A stretch of 9,106 nt of DNA from positions 1 to 9,106 of the forward strand of contig JAQWCZ010000066.1 of NCBI GenBank assembly GCA_028705705.1, written 5' to 3'. Made by a program: the position numbers and the translations under genes. This DNA is from Paludibacter sp. Its GTDB lineage: Bacteria > Bacteroidota > Bacteroidia > Bacteroidales > Paludibacteraceae. The notes under the pieces are model-generated. The model saw only the letters and a list, made by a program, of their open reading frames with translations. It had not been told where the DNA came from and searched no databases. Shown piece after piece: positions 1-7,613 of this stretch (position 1 is the first letter of the stretch; every line of letters starts with the position of its first letter).

Positions 1-1376
1 GAAATATTTTGAGTCGTATTCCCGTTTAGTAAGACTGTCCCTGTTCCCGGGTTAAATGTATTGTTCTGAATAAAATCTCCTGCCAATGTCAACTGATAGT
101 TATTCGTTGCCAGTGGACGACCGATTGTAAGGGTTCCATTTACAGTTGTGGCTTCCGCGAGTGTTTTTGTACCACTGGTTCCCGAAATTGTAAGATTTGA
201 ATAGCTTGTTGCATAGATACTTTGGTTCCCGTTCAGATTGTAATTTACAGTGCTACCCGGGTTTAATAAAATAGCGGAAAACCCGGAAGGAAAATTACTG
301 GTCCCGCTGACATTGATGATACCAGTTGAGGAAGCCGTTAAAGTAGAAATCCCCGACAGCGTATATGTTCCGGTGTTTAAAGTGCCATGAATGGTCAGAC
401 TGCTTACTGTTGCATTGGCTGTTAACGTAACGGTATGCCCGCTTTGGATAACAGTCAAATCATGACCCCAGTTTGGAATTGAATTCGTTGATGTCCAGGT
501 AACATTATCAAGTGATTGTTGCCAAGTGGTTGCATTATCCCAGTTGCCGTCTTGCACACTCCGGAAATATTTTTTGGCACTTAAACTCATTCCAGTCATT
601 GAAATCAGTGAGCTTCCCGACATGGTTGTTGATGAAGCATCAGTTGTATATGAGGTAGAAATAGATCTGGAACCCACAGCATTGCGTATTCCCTGATCGT
701 TACTTGAACCGCTTTGATTGTATGTGGCGGTTAATTGAATATTGGCAGTCCAGTTGCTTCCAAAATTATTAATACTTCTTATACTCGTAGTGTTGGTACG
801 TACAGAGCTGAGAATTTTTATTGTCTGATCTCCGGCGCCGAGAAGCAATCCCGGAGAAAAGGAAAAGCTTGAAGTGGTAGATTTGCCGCTGTTATAGAGC
901 TTTGAATCAAATATTGGACTTGCTTGATTTACATTGTCGTACAAAGCCACAAATACCATATTCCTTGTTGTAGTACCTCCGCTAATTGAAATGGAAAGCG
1001 TGCTGTTATACGCTGCATCAAGCCCGGCTTCGTCTAAATAATAGAGTTGCGTGTGCTGACGAGTTGAACTTGATAAGTCTCCTGCAACTGGTGTAAAGGT
1101 TTGTCCTCCATAAGTTATGGCAACACTTCTGCTGCCTGGTGAACTTATCGAGGTGGCAATGCCTACCACCAGTAAACGATTGGTGTCACTCCCTGTTTGT
1201 ACAGCATATGTTTGACTCCCGGGACTGGATGTCCCGTTATATACATTAGTCCAATTGTTTAATGTTGTTACTTGTGAAACCAGGTGTACCGGGAGACATG
1301 CAAGAAGCAATAAAATCATCCATGATAAATGATTTTTGATACAACATGTTTTTTTTGCAGTCGATAATTTGTTCAT
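1..1376 (-). CDS. Large secreted adhesin-like protein, N-terminal part (runs off left edge)
   Basis: The frame is open for 458 codons from the ATG at 1376-1374 to the left edge, so the C-terminus is missing. Residues 1-35 form a signal peptide: a Lys-rich start, a hydrophobic core (WMILLLLACLPVHLV, 19-33), then a polar SQ junction. Residues ~40-240 are rich in Ser, Thr, Asn and Gly and look like a beta-sandwich (NRLLVVGIAT at 66-75, VAITYGGQTFTPV at 85-97, LYYLDEAG at 111-118). Around 272-310 is a segment (GNWDNATTW at 277-285, then PNWGHDLTVI) often seen in large Bacteroidota surface proteins. It is followed by repeating beta-strand motifs such as SSLTIHGTLNTG and SNLTISGTSGTKTL, suggesting a parallel beta solenoid. 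Such proteins are usually type IX secretion cargo, but the C-terminal sorting domain that would prove it lies outside the window. A strong promoter sits 85 bases upstream, so it is probably transcribed separately from uppP. The exact ligand or function cannot be told. Confidence 0.85.
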   Translation of the reverse strand, partial: MNKLSTAKKTCCIKNHLSWMILLLLACLPVHLVSQVTTLNNWTNVYNGTSSPGSQTYAVQTGSDTNRLLVVGIATSISSPGSRSVAITYGGQTFTPVAGDLSSSTRQHTQLYYLDEAGLDAAYNSTLSISISGGTTTRNMVFVALYDNVNQASPIFDSKLYNSGKSTTSSFSFSPGLLLGAGDQTIKILSSVRTNTTSIRSINNFGSNWTANIQLTATYNQSGSSNDQGIRNAVGSRSISTSYTTDASSTTMSGSSLISMTGMSLSAKKYFRSVQDGNWDNATTWQQSLDNVTWTSTNSIPNWGHDLTVIQSGHTVTLTANATVSSLTIHGTLNTGTYTLSGISTLTASSTGIINVSGTSNFPSGFSAILLNPGSTVNYNLNGNQSIYATSYSNLTISGTSGTKTLAEATTVNGTLTIGRPLATNNYQLTLAGDFIQNNTFNPGTGTVLLNGNTTQNI

Positions 1377-1460
1377 AAAAATACATGTAACTAAGGCTAT
1401 AGAATGGTTATATTTCCTGTTGTTTTTAAAAAAACAGATATATCTTGTAAAAAGTTCGTG

Positions 1461-1490
1461 CAAAGGTAAATATATTTTTTAAAATTACAA
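1461..1490 (-). promoter_or_regulatory. Bacteroidota sigma-A type promoter of the secreted-protein gene
   Basis: Read on the minus strand, TTG (1490-1488) is followed by exactly 19 bases and then TACCTTTG (1468-1461). This matches the known Bacteroidota consensus TTTG/TTG-N19-TAnnTTTG, with the -7 box perfect. Transcription would begin a few bases downstream, near 1455, giving a leader of about 80 bases before the ATG at 1376. The element lies in the 155-base gap after uppP, which argues that the secreted protein is not simply the last gene of the uppP transcript. Confidence 0.75.
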
Positions 1491-1531
1491 TTATTAAATT
1501 ATTATCTCGAGTTTACGATTACTTTACAGCT

Positions 1532-2326
1532 TTAAATCACGCTTAAATTTCTACCGGTAAATAATAGGAATAAAATCACTCCTCCAATAAGAATTCGATA
1601 ATATCCAAATGCTTTAAACCCGTATTTGGTAAGGAAGCTGATAAAAAACTTAATAGCAGCCATAGCCACGATAAAGGCAACCATATTCCCGATCAACAAG
1701 GTAGTCAGGTTTTCTGTCAGCATACCCGTAGAGGCTGGATCCTTGAACAACTGTAATAACTTATAACCGGCTGCCGCTGCCATGGTTGGTACTGCCAGGA
1801 AAAATGAAAATTCTGCTGCATTTTTTCTGCTTAATTTAGTACTCATTCCACCAACTATGGTTGCCATCGAACGCGAAACACCCGGAATCATAGCAATACA
1901 CTGAAAAAAACCGATTTTCAACGCTCGTTTCCAGTCCATTTCCTGGTTTTCATCTGTTTTGCTGAACCATTTATCCACAAAAAGCATGAAAACACCACCC
2001 ACAATCAGCATAATGGCTACTACCCAAATATTTTCAAGCAGCGAATCGATAAAGTCACCGGCAAGAAAACCGATTACTGCTGCCGGTAAAAAGGCAATCA
2101 ATAGTTTCCAATAAAAATCCATCGACTGAAAGAATCTTTTCCAGTAGAGTACAATAACAGATAAGATAGCTCCAAACTGGATGTTAACCGTAAATGCTTT
2201 TACAAAATCTGAACTCTCCATCCCCAGCAGATTCTGGGCTATAATCATGTGTCCGGTGGATGAAACGGGTAGAAATTCAGTTAAGCCTTCGACGATGGCT
2301 ATGATAATCGTTTCGAATAAACTCAT
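1532..2326 (-). CDS. uppP: Undecaprenyl-diphosphatase (UppP/BacA)
   Basis: This integral inner-membrane enzyme removes one phosphate from undecaprenyl diphosphate to regenerate the C55-P lipid carrier for peptidoglycan and other surface polymers; overproduction in this family gives bacitracin resistance. Both family signatures are present: [14 protein letters not shown] at residues 13-26, carrying the catalytic glutamates E13 and E17 plus S23 and H26, and PGVSRS at 148-153 with the key R152. The residue after PGVSRS is Met, where many homologues have a small residue; I take this as a lineage variant. Hydrophobic helices cover most of its 264 residues, a normal length for the family. Its ATG overlaps the stop of the upstream DUF3098 gene by four bases (ATGA, 2323-2326), indicating translational coupling. 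No clear terminator hairpin is visible after the stop. Confidence 0.97.
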   Translation of the reverse strand: MSLFETIIIAIVEGLTEFLPVSSTGHMIIAQNLLGMESSDFVKAFTVNIQFGAILSVIVLYWKRFFQSMDFYWKLLIAFLPAAVIGFLAGDFIDSLLENIWVVAIMLIVGGVFMLFVDKWFSKTDENQEMDWKRALKIGFFQCIAMIPGVSRSMATIVGGMSTKLSRKNAAEFSFFLAVPTMAAAAGYKLLQLFKDPASTGMLTENLTTLLIGNMVAFIVAMAAIKFFISFLTKYGFKAFGYYRILIGGVILFLLFTGRNLSVI

Positions 2327-2550
2327 TTGGATTTGGGTTTAAATAGAATAGCGAAAACTATAAAAACAAATCCGAAAAATGAGATCATGGGTCCGACTGT
2401 TATACGCCTTTGACTGAAAATATCGGGATTAAATTCAAGTTCAGTCGATGAACCTGTCATCAGCAAAAACCCTACTACAATGATGATAAACCCGATGGCA
2501 ATGAGAATCAAATTGGTTTTCCCAATCGTAAAATTTTTTTTATTTTCCAT
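2323..2550 (-). CDS. DUF3098 small two-helix membrane protein
   Basis: A 75-residue protein with a basic N-terminus (MENKKNF), a first membrane helix at about 13-31, a short loop (about 32-52, containing NPDIFSQRR at 41-49), a second helix at about 53-70 and a Lys-rich tail (KPKSK). This matches the DUF3098 family of Bacteroidota, whose members typically sit between ftsX and uppP as here. Its biochemical role is not known to me. The stop overlaps the uppP start by four bases, so the two are translated as a coupled pair. The helical-hairpin topology would place both ends in the cytoplasm by the positive-inside rule. A role as accessory subunit of FtsX or UppP is only an inference from context. 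Confidence 0.88.
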   Translation of the reverse strand: MENKKNFTIGKTNLILIAIGFIIIVVGFLLMTGSSTELEFNPDIFSQRRITVGPMISFFGFVFIVFAILFKPKSK

Positions 2551-2572
2551 ATTTTATATTTTTTATATGTCT

Positions 2573-2588
2573 ACGGTCAACGGTCAAC
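2573..2588. repeat. Heptamer tandem repeat ACGGTCA, about 2.3 copies
   Basis: Two exact copies of ACGGTCA (2573-2579 and 2580-2586) plus AC lie in the 83-base spacer between ftsX and the DUF3098 gene. The array is flanked by GTCT on the left and AGAC on the right, so the whole block can also pair at its ends. Two copies could arise by chance; it is listed because other spacers in the window carry period-7 repeats of different sequence. Confidence 0.6.
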
Positions 2589-2612
2589 AGACATTGATTT
2601 GTTTAAATTTTT

Positions 2613-2635
2613 AACTCATTAACCACTAACCCACT
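2613..2635. repeat. Degenerate 7-8 bp repeat directly after the ftsX stop
   Basis: Three related units, AACTCATT, AACCACT and AACCCACT, run end to end and reach the ftsX stop codon (TAG at 2636-2634 on the minus strand). The copies differ from each other, so this is a weak or decayed array. Confidence 0.45.
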
Positions 2636-3512
2636 AAACGAAGTACATATCATTTGTTTGCATACGCAAATATTTCCCAACTGCCGAATAAGATGACAAG
2701 GCGGTCAATACAACACCCAAAACAATTACGATAGCTGAAACTTCGATTAATGTTTTAGTATGCAGGGTAAATAAATTGAGTCCTATGTTATTCTTAATAT
2801 AAAACAGCATGATACCCAGCATAGTCAGTGAAATAAGCGAAGCGAGAAATCCATTGGTCATGCCCCGGATGATGTAGGGTTTTCTTATGAACCAGGGAGT
2901 AGCTCCAACCAACTTCATCGTATTGATTAAAAATCTGTTCGAGTAAATAGATACCCGGATGGTATTGTTCATCAGGGTAATTGAAATAAGCATCAGCAGG
3001 GTAGCTACAGCCAACAATACAAAACTGATGCGTGCAATGTTGTCATTTACCAGATTCACAATTTCTTTTTGATAAGCTATTCGGTTGATGCCTTCGAATA
3101 CTTTCAGTTTTGATTCAAAGATTTCCACACTATCCTTGTTTGCATAATCTGCTTTCAATTTGATTTCGAATGAAGCCATCAGAGGGTTGTAGCCGAGGTA
3201 TTTTTCAGGATCATCACCCATTGCCTGGATATGTTCTTTCAATGCATCCTCTTTCGAAATGAATGCAACTGATTTGACATATTTCGATTTCTCCAGATAT
3301 TGATGTATTCTGGTGATGTTCGCAGCAGGCACATTTTCATTTAAAACAATGGATAAACTGATGTTTTCTCTGATTTGTGTTCCCAGATCACGTGCCATAA
3401 ACAGCAACAGGGATACAAGTCCGATTAGAAACAAAACCAGCGACATACTGATAGTGGACGTAAAGTGTACATTTCCAACACGATATTTACCTTTTTTACT
3501 TTCGTCGTTCAT
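2634..3512 (-). CDS. ftsX: Cell division permease-like protein FtsX
   Basis: FtsX is the membrane subunit of the ABC-type complex FtsEX. Instead of transporting a substrate, it couples ATP hydrolysis by FtsE to activation of peptidoglycan hydrolases at the division site. The 292 residues show the family topology: a cytoplasmic N-terminus, TM1 at about 20-40, a periplasmic domain at about 41-160, TM2 at 162-182, TM3 at 218-240 and TM4 at 255-275. The conserved cytoplasmic segment with MKLVGATPWFIRKPY (199-213) between TM2 and TM3 is the FtsX hallmark. The periplasmic domain contains YVKSVAFISKEDAL (78-91), also typical. ftsE is not in the window; separation of ftsE from ftsX is common in Bacteroidota. 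The gene lies between the YfhO-like gene (76-base gap) and DUF3098 (83-base gap). I see no clear promoter in front of it, so it may be read through from upstream. Confidence 0.95.
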   Translation of the reverse strand: MNDESKKGKYRVGNVHFTSTISMSLVLFLIGLVSLLLFMARDLGTQIRENISLSIVLNENVPAANITRIHQYLEKSKYVKSVAFISKEDALKEHIQAMGDDPEKYLGYNPLMASFEIKLKADYANKDSVEIFESKLKVFEGINRIAYQKEIVNLVNDNIARISFVLLAVATLLMLISITLMNNTIRVSIYSNRFLINTMKLVGATPWFIRKPYIIRGMTNGFLASLISLTMLGIMLFYIKNNIGLNLFTLHTKTLIEVSAIVIVLGVVLTALSSYSAVGKYLRMQTNDMYFV

Positions 3513-3542
3513 GAATACTCAAATTAACTATTTTTTTATTAG

Positions 3543-3588
3543 ACAGGATTTACAGGATTAACAAGATTTGTTTACCAGTAAATCCTGT
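3543..3588. repeat. 9-bp tandem array ACAGGATTT with an inverted copy (stem-loop)
   Basis: Three 9-bp units stand in tandem: ACAGGATTT (3543-3551), ACAGGATTA (3552-3560) and ACAAGATTT (3561-3569). An inverted copy, AAATCCTGT, follows at 3580-3588. The outer copies make a perfect 11-bp inverted repeat (3543-3553 with 3578-3588) around a 24-base loop. It begins immediately after the stop codon of the YfhO-family gene, filling more than half of the spacer before ftsX. It could act as an mRNA 3'-end stabiliser or weak terminator, but there is no clear U-tract after the stem. Confidence 0.7.
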
Positions 3589-6090
3589 TTATTTACTTGG
3601 TCCCTGTTTTTTTGAACTTTTCTTCAGGATGAAATACAATGCAAAGCATGCAATCAACAACAAGGATGAAATCAGGGCAATCGTGTTACCTATATTGTAT
3701 GATTTAGGTTCGAATTTAAATTCGATTTGATAATTTCCGGCTTTCAGTTGCATTGCCCTTAACAAATAATTTGCCCTGAAATAGGGTGCTTTTTCTCCAT
3801 TAATATAGGCATTCCATCCTTTGTCGTAAAAAATTTCCGAGAATACTGCTACCTGATCAGTTTGGGCGTTATAATCATATACCAGGTGATTGGGCTTGTA
3901 AGATGTTAGCCGGATGTAATCATTCCCGGCAGGAATACCTGCTTTTAACATTTCCGGTGCAATACTTTTATCAACTACTAATTCAGTTTTGGTGTTGATT
4001 TGTCCCAGGAGTTGCATTTCATCATCAGCATGATTCGCTTTAACAATGTTGTTCACAAACCAAACGTTGCCATTGGCATAGGGATTAAGCAGTGGCTGGC
4101 TGTTCGGATCCATGATGATATATTTCATGTTCAGCATATTCAGTACACCCAGTTGTTGAACAAGTGAATCGAATTGTTCAATAGAACGGATACTGTAAAA
4201 TTTTTGTATTTCATTCGTGAGATGCAGGTTGACCAGTTCTTGATATCGACGTAATTTGGCGGCATGATATCCTCCGATGTTTTTATGGAAATAGGAGGGT
4301 GATGCGTCATTGAAAATATTGACAGTTAGGTTCAATACCCGGAATTCATTTTTGTCTTGCAGGATAAACTTATCAGCTTCAGTTGGTTTAATCAGGTTGC
4401 TTAAATTGCGTTTACGACCGAAATTTTCGTCGTTAAGGTAGCGTTTGGCCACTGGAACCAGGTCGAGCAAGAGTATAACACCTAAAGCAGCAATAACAAT
4501 ATTCTGTTTCAACTTGTTATTCAAATAAAACCAGATAAGAGTTGCTGCAGCCATAATGAATAACAGTGAACGAAAAGCGTCACTTTGTAGCATCGCTTTC
4601 CGGTCAGCCGGCAGTGTTTCTGTCAGGAAAGAGAAATCAGCCTGATAAGCATTTGTAAACTGACGAGCGATTTGCGTATCCATTTCAGAAGAAAAATTTC
4701 CAGCTAAAGAAGGAATTATTGCAAAAATCAACGCGACACCTCCTGTGATGGCAGTACTAATCAACAAGGGTTTTACCAGTTTCTTTTTATCTGTTTGAGG
4801 ATTGAATATTTCTTTTAATGCCAACATGGCAATTAAGGTAATACCAAAACCCGCAGCTACCAGGGTCATAGAAACCGTACGGAATTTATTGTAAAGAGGT
4901 ACGTAATCAATGAATATATCCGTTAACCACTGAAAATTCTTTCCCCAGGAAAGCATGAGCATGAGGATAATCATCGGCACCAGCCACCAAAGCAATCTTT
5001 TATCCAGGATAAATAAACCAAACACAAACAGAAGCAAGACAATTGCGCCGAGATAAACCGGTCCCGATGTCCCGGGTTGTGTACCCCAATAAGTGTTGAA
5101 ACGCAGACCATCCATAATTTTTTTGATGTTACCGCGTCCGAAAGATTCAGCAATACGTTCGGCGGTATGACTATTTTCTCCGAGTTTGCCGCTACTGGCA
5201 CCTCCTTTAAAATTGGGGATTAACAACGTCATTGTTTCATCCACGCCATAACTCCATTGCGTGATGTATTCGCGATTCAGTCCTTCCTGTGAACTTTGTG
5301 TGTCGATGTTTAGTCCGTTTGATTCTCCACGCATGGTAAATTTGGAGTATTCATTGGTTGTCATCAGAGAAGTGGCATTTGTTCCAATGGCCAAAATAGC
5401 TGCCGCGATGGCTAATCCCGCGGATTGCAGGAAAGATTTCAGTTGTTTTTCTTTGATGCTGAAAATTAACTCAATTAATCCAAAGCACAACACGATGAAA
5501 AGTGTATAATATAGAATCTGGATGTGATTGGCATGGATAGCTAAACTTAGGAAGAAGGCGGTTAAAATACTTCCAATTATTTTTTTACTTCTGAATGTCA
5601 AATAAATACTGCCTATCAGTGGAGCCATATAGGCAATTGTAATAGCTTTTGAATTGTGGCCTGCAGCTATTATTATCAAGTTATAGGAAGCAAAAGTGAA
5701 CGTTATGGATCCGACAATGGCAAGCCAGGGGTTTATTTTAAAATTCAATAACAAAATATAAAAACAAGCAAAATAAAGAATCAGTAAAAAAACGGGAATT
5801 GGTAACTTTTTTAATACATCTTCAATATATTTAAAGAGATTAAAATGTTGATGCATAGAAATCTGATAATTTGGCATGCCGCCGAACATAGCGTTGGTCC
5901 AAAGTGTTACATCATCGTGATTTTCATTATAATCTATTGTTTCCTTTGCCATGCACATCCAGCTTTCCGAATCATGACCGAGCAATTGTTTTCCTTCAAG
6001 CACCGGCTTCATATAAAGAAAGGATATGATAATGAACAAACTAACAGCGATAAGGTGGGGTGTTATTTTCTGAAGCAGTGTCTTATTCAT
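3589..6090 (-). CDS. YfhO-family polytopic membrane protein (probable GT-C type)
   Basis: An 833-residue inner-membrane protein with about 13-14 helices: one at 11-31, a dense block from 97 to 240, another from 345 to 550, and a last one at about 802-822. A large soluble domain at about 551-800 is probably periplasmic. The first loop carries GHDSESW (38-44) and MFGGMPNYQ (68-76), conserved in this family and placed like the acidic catalytic loop of GT-C glycosyltransferases, with D40 as candidate catalytic residue. Other marks are QWSYGVDE (278-285), NMLNMKYII (651-659), FYDKGWNAYINGE (754-766) and RANYLLRAM (772-780). Bacillus YfhO is linked to lipoteichoic acid glycosylation; the substrate in Bacteroidota, which lack that polymer, is unknown to me. 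The start is supported by the basic MNKTLLQK n-region and a -7 box 45 bases upstream. It is first in the minus-strand envelope cluster. Confidence 0.85.
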   Translation of the reverse strand: MNKTLLQKITPHLIAVSLFIIISFLYMKPVLEGKQLLGHDSESWMCMAKETIDYNENHDDVTLWTNAMFGGMPNYQISMHQHFNLFKYIEDVLKKLPIPVFLLILYFACFYILLLNFKINPWLAIVGSITFTFASYNLIIIAAGHNSKAITIAYMAPLIGSIYLTFRSKKIIGSILTAFFLSLAIHANHIQILYYTLFIVLCFGLIELIFSIKEKQLKSFLQSAGLAIAAAILAIGTNATSLMTTNEYSKFTMRGESNGLNIDTQSSQEGLNREYITQWSYGVDETMTLLIPNFKGGASSGKLGENSHTAERIAESFGRGNIKKIMDGLRFNTYWGTQPGTSGPVYLGAIVLLLFVFGLFILDKRLLWWLVPMIILMLMLSWGKNFQWLTDIFIDYVPLYNKFRTVSMTLVAAGFGITLIAMLALKEIFNPQTDKKKLVKPLLISTAITGGVALIFAIIPSLAGNFSSEMDTQIARQFTNAYQADFSFLTETLPADRKAMLQSDAFRSLLFIMAAATLIWFYLNNKLKQNIVIAALGVILLLDLVPVAKRYLNDENFGRKRNLSNLIKPTEADKFILQDKNEFRVLNLTVNIFNDASPSYFHKNIGGYHAAKLRRYQELVNLHLTNEIQKFYSIRSIEQFDSLVQQLGVLNMLNMKYIIMDPNSQPLLNPYANGNVWFVNNIVKANHADDEMQLLGQINTKTELVVDKSIAPEMLKAGIPAGNDYIRLTSYKPNHLVYDYNAQTDQVAVFSEIFYDKGWNAYINGEKAPYFRANYLLRAMQLKAGNYQIEFKFEPKSYNIGNTIALISSLLLIACFALYFILKKSSKKQGPSK

Positions 6091-6134
6091 ATTTCAACAA
6101 TTTATTTTTAAAGCAGATTTTGGGAAAAATCGTA

Positions 6135-6142
6135 CAAAAATA
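6135..6142 (-). promoter_or_regulatory. Candidate -7 box for the YfhO-family gene
   Basis: On the minus strand the octamer TATTTTTG fits the Bacteroidota -7 consensus TAnnTTTG and lies 45 bases before the start codon at 6090. No TTG or TTTG is found at the 19-base spacing upstream, so only half of the promoter is supported, and the AT-rich context raises the chance of a coincidental match. Confidence 0.4.
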
Positions 6143-6255
6143 CATTATTTTTTCACACTTTCCGTCAGTTTAAAGGTTAAATATCGAAAAATATTGAATT
6201 TGATTATTATGAGTTACGTGCTGTATGTCGGAAATAATTTCTGCCAAAAAATACT

Positions 6256-6263
6256 TACTTTTG
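6256..6263 (+). promoter_or_regulatory. Candidate -7 box for sufS
   Basis: TACTTTTG matches the Bacteroidota -7 consensus TAnnTTTG and sits 84 bases before the sufS start. No convincing -33 TTG is present at the usual spacing. If used, transcription would start near 6268 and the leader of about 80 bases would contain the double palindrome at 6297-6329. Confidence 0.45.
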
Positions 6264-6296
6264 CAATTTGTGATTCAAAAGGATGTGAATGTAATT

Positions 6297-6329
6297 AAAC
6301 CTGTCAGGTTTTAAAAACCTGACAGGTTT
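6297..6329. repeat. Double palindrome (REP-like) in the sufS leader
   Basis: Two 15-base elements, AAACCTGTCAGGTTT (6297-6311) and AAACCTGACAGGTTT (6315-6329), are each a 7+1+7 palindrome and are also inverted copies of each other. The whole can fold as one long hairpin (arms 6297-6312 and 6314-6329) or as two small ones. It lies 18 bases before the sufS ATG, between the likely promoter and the gene. A mobile REP-like intergenic element or a leader hairpin are both possible. It is not followed by a U-tract, so a simple terminator is less likely. Confidence 0.75.
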
Positions 6330-6347
6330 GAAAAAACAGATAAATAA

Positions 6348-7577
6348 ATGAAGTTAAACAGTCAGATAATACAAAACATACGTACCGATTTCCCGATATT
6401 GGAAGAAAAAATTTACGGTAAACCGTTGATTTATTTCGATAATGCTGCCACTACACAAAAACCGTTTTGTGTGCTTCAGAAAATTGAATACGCTTATAAA
6501 CACCTGAACGCCAATATACACAGAGGCGTTCATTATTTGAGCCAAAAAGCAACCGAAGCGCATGAAGAAGCGAGAAGTGCAATCGCAGGTTTTATGGGTG
6601 CAGCAAAGCGGGAAGAAATTGTTTTTACAAGAGGAACCACCGAAGCGATTAACTTGATTGCTTTTTCTTTCGGGGAAGCGTTTTGTCAGGAAGGTGATGA
6701 AATCATCATTTCGGTGATGGAACACCATTCTAATATCGTACCCTGGCAAATGTTATGTGAGCGAAAGAAGTTGAAACTCCGTGTAATTCCCATGAATGAA
6801 AAAGGGGAATTGCAAATCGACATTTTTCGTAAACTGCTGAATGAGAAGACTAAATTAGTATCGGTAACGCATGTTTCAAATGTGCTTGGGACGGTTAATC
6901 CGGTTGGTGAAATCATCCGCATTTCGCATGAAATGAATGTGCCTGTTTTAATTGATGGCGCCCAATCAGTACCTCATATACCGGTGAATGTACAAAAGCT
7001 TGATGCTGATTTTTATGTTTTTTCTGGACATAAGGTTTACGGTCCGACCGGCATCGGGGTGTTGTATGGAAAGGAAAAATGGCTGAACGAGTTGCCGCCC
7101 TATCAGGGAGGAGGAGAGATGATCGAAAAGGTGAGTTTTGAAAAAACAACATATAACGTGTTGCCATTTAAATTTGAAGCAGGAACACCGGATTACATTG
7201 GGTCTACTGCCTTGGCAGAAGCACTGCATTACATCAGTGAAATAGGGTTGGAAAATGTTGCAGCTTATGAACAGGAATTAACAGCTTATGCTAAAGAGCA
7301 GCTTTCGACCATAGAAGGTATTCGCTTTTTTGGAACTGCTGCTGAAAAAAGTGCCGTGATTTCATTTCTTGTGGGAAGTATTCATCCTTATGATATTGGT
7401 ATGTTGCTGGATAAATTAGGTATCGCAGTTCGTACTGGTCATCATTGTGCTCAGCCTTTGATGGATTCATTACATATCCCGGGAACAGTGCGGGCTTCTT
7501 TTTCGTTTTATAATACAAAAGAAGAAATTGATGTTTTTGTTGCTGCATTGAAAAGGGTGGTGGGAATGCTTTCGTAG
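6348..7577 (+). CDS. sufS: Cysteine desulfurase SufS (class V aminotransferase, type II)
   Basis: This cytosolic PLP enzyme takes sulfur from L-cysteine, leaving alanine and a cysteine persulfide that is passed to SufE for Fe-S cluster assembly by the SUF machinery. Clear family residues are IYFDNAATTQKP (28-39), EHHSN (125-129) with the PLP-stacking His, LIDGAQ (201-206) with the cofactor Asp D203, SGHKVYGPTGIG (226-237) with the PLP-binding lysine K229, and RTGHHCAQP (362-370) with the catalytic cysteine C367. The short active-cysteine loop and the total of 409 residues indicate the SufS/CsdA group rather than IscS. The N-terminus (IRTDFPIL at 11-18) matches the family without extension. 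sufE follows after about 100 bases on the same strand. sufBCD, usually close by, are not in the window. The leader carries a candidate -7 box and a double palindrome. Confidence 0.97.
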   Translation: MKLNSQIIQNIRTDFPILEEKIYGKPLIYFDNAATTQKPFCVLQKIEYAYKHLNANIHRGVHYLSQKATEAHEEARSAIAGFMGAAKREEIVFTRGTTEAINLIAFSFGEAFCQEGDEIIISVMEHHSNIVPWQMLCERKKLKLRVIPMNEKGELQIDIFRKLLNEKTKLVSVTHVSNVLGTVNPVGEIIRISHEMNVPVLIDGAQSVPHIPVNVQKLDADFYVFSGHKVYGPTGIGVLYGKEKWLNELPPYQGGGEMIEKVSFEKTTYNVLPFKFEAGTPDYIGSTALAEALHYISEIGLENVAAYEQELTAYAKEQLSTIEGIRFFGTAAEKSAVISFLVGSIHPYDIGMLLDKLGIAVRTGHHCAQPLMDSLHIPGTVRASFSFYNTKEEIDVFVAALKRVVGMLS

Positions 7578-7613
7578 TGGTTATTGGATAGTGGTTTGTT
7601 TTTGGGTATAAAA

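Noticed and set aside
3513..3530. TTAATTTG on the minus strand as a -7 box for ftsX
   Set aside because: It mismatches the conserved A of TAnnTTTG and would leave only a few bases before the start codon.
4971..5509. Short open frames on either strand inside the YfhO-family gene
   Set aside because: They overlap a long, family-consistent coding frame, have no leader or recognisable motif, and read as random composition.
6116..6131. GATTTT...AAAATC short inverted repeat in the YfhO-gene leader
   Set aside because: It is six AT-rich pairs with a tiny loop and expected by chance in this composition.
6354..6749. 131-codon open frame on the minus strand opposite sufS
   Set aside because: It lies entirely antisense to strongly conserved sufS codons, has no domain I recognise and an implausible Cys/Phe-rich composition. 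I treat it as a shadow frame.
7575..7596. TAGTGGTT direct repeat just after sufS
   Set aside because: Two 8-base copies 14 bases apart in T/G-rich DNA, one overlapping the sufS stop codon, are easily explained by chance.
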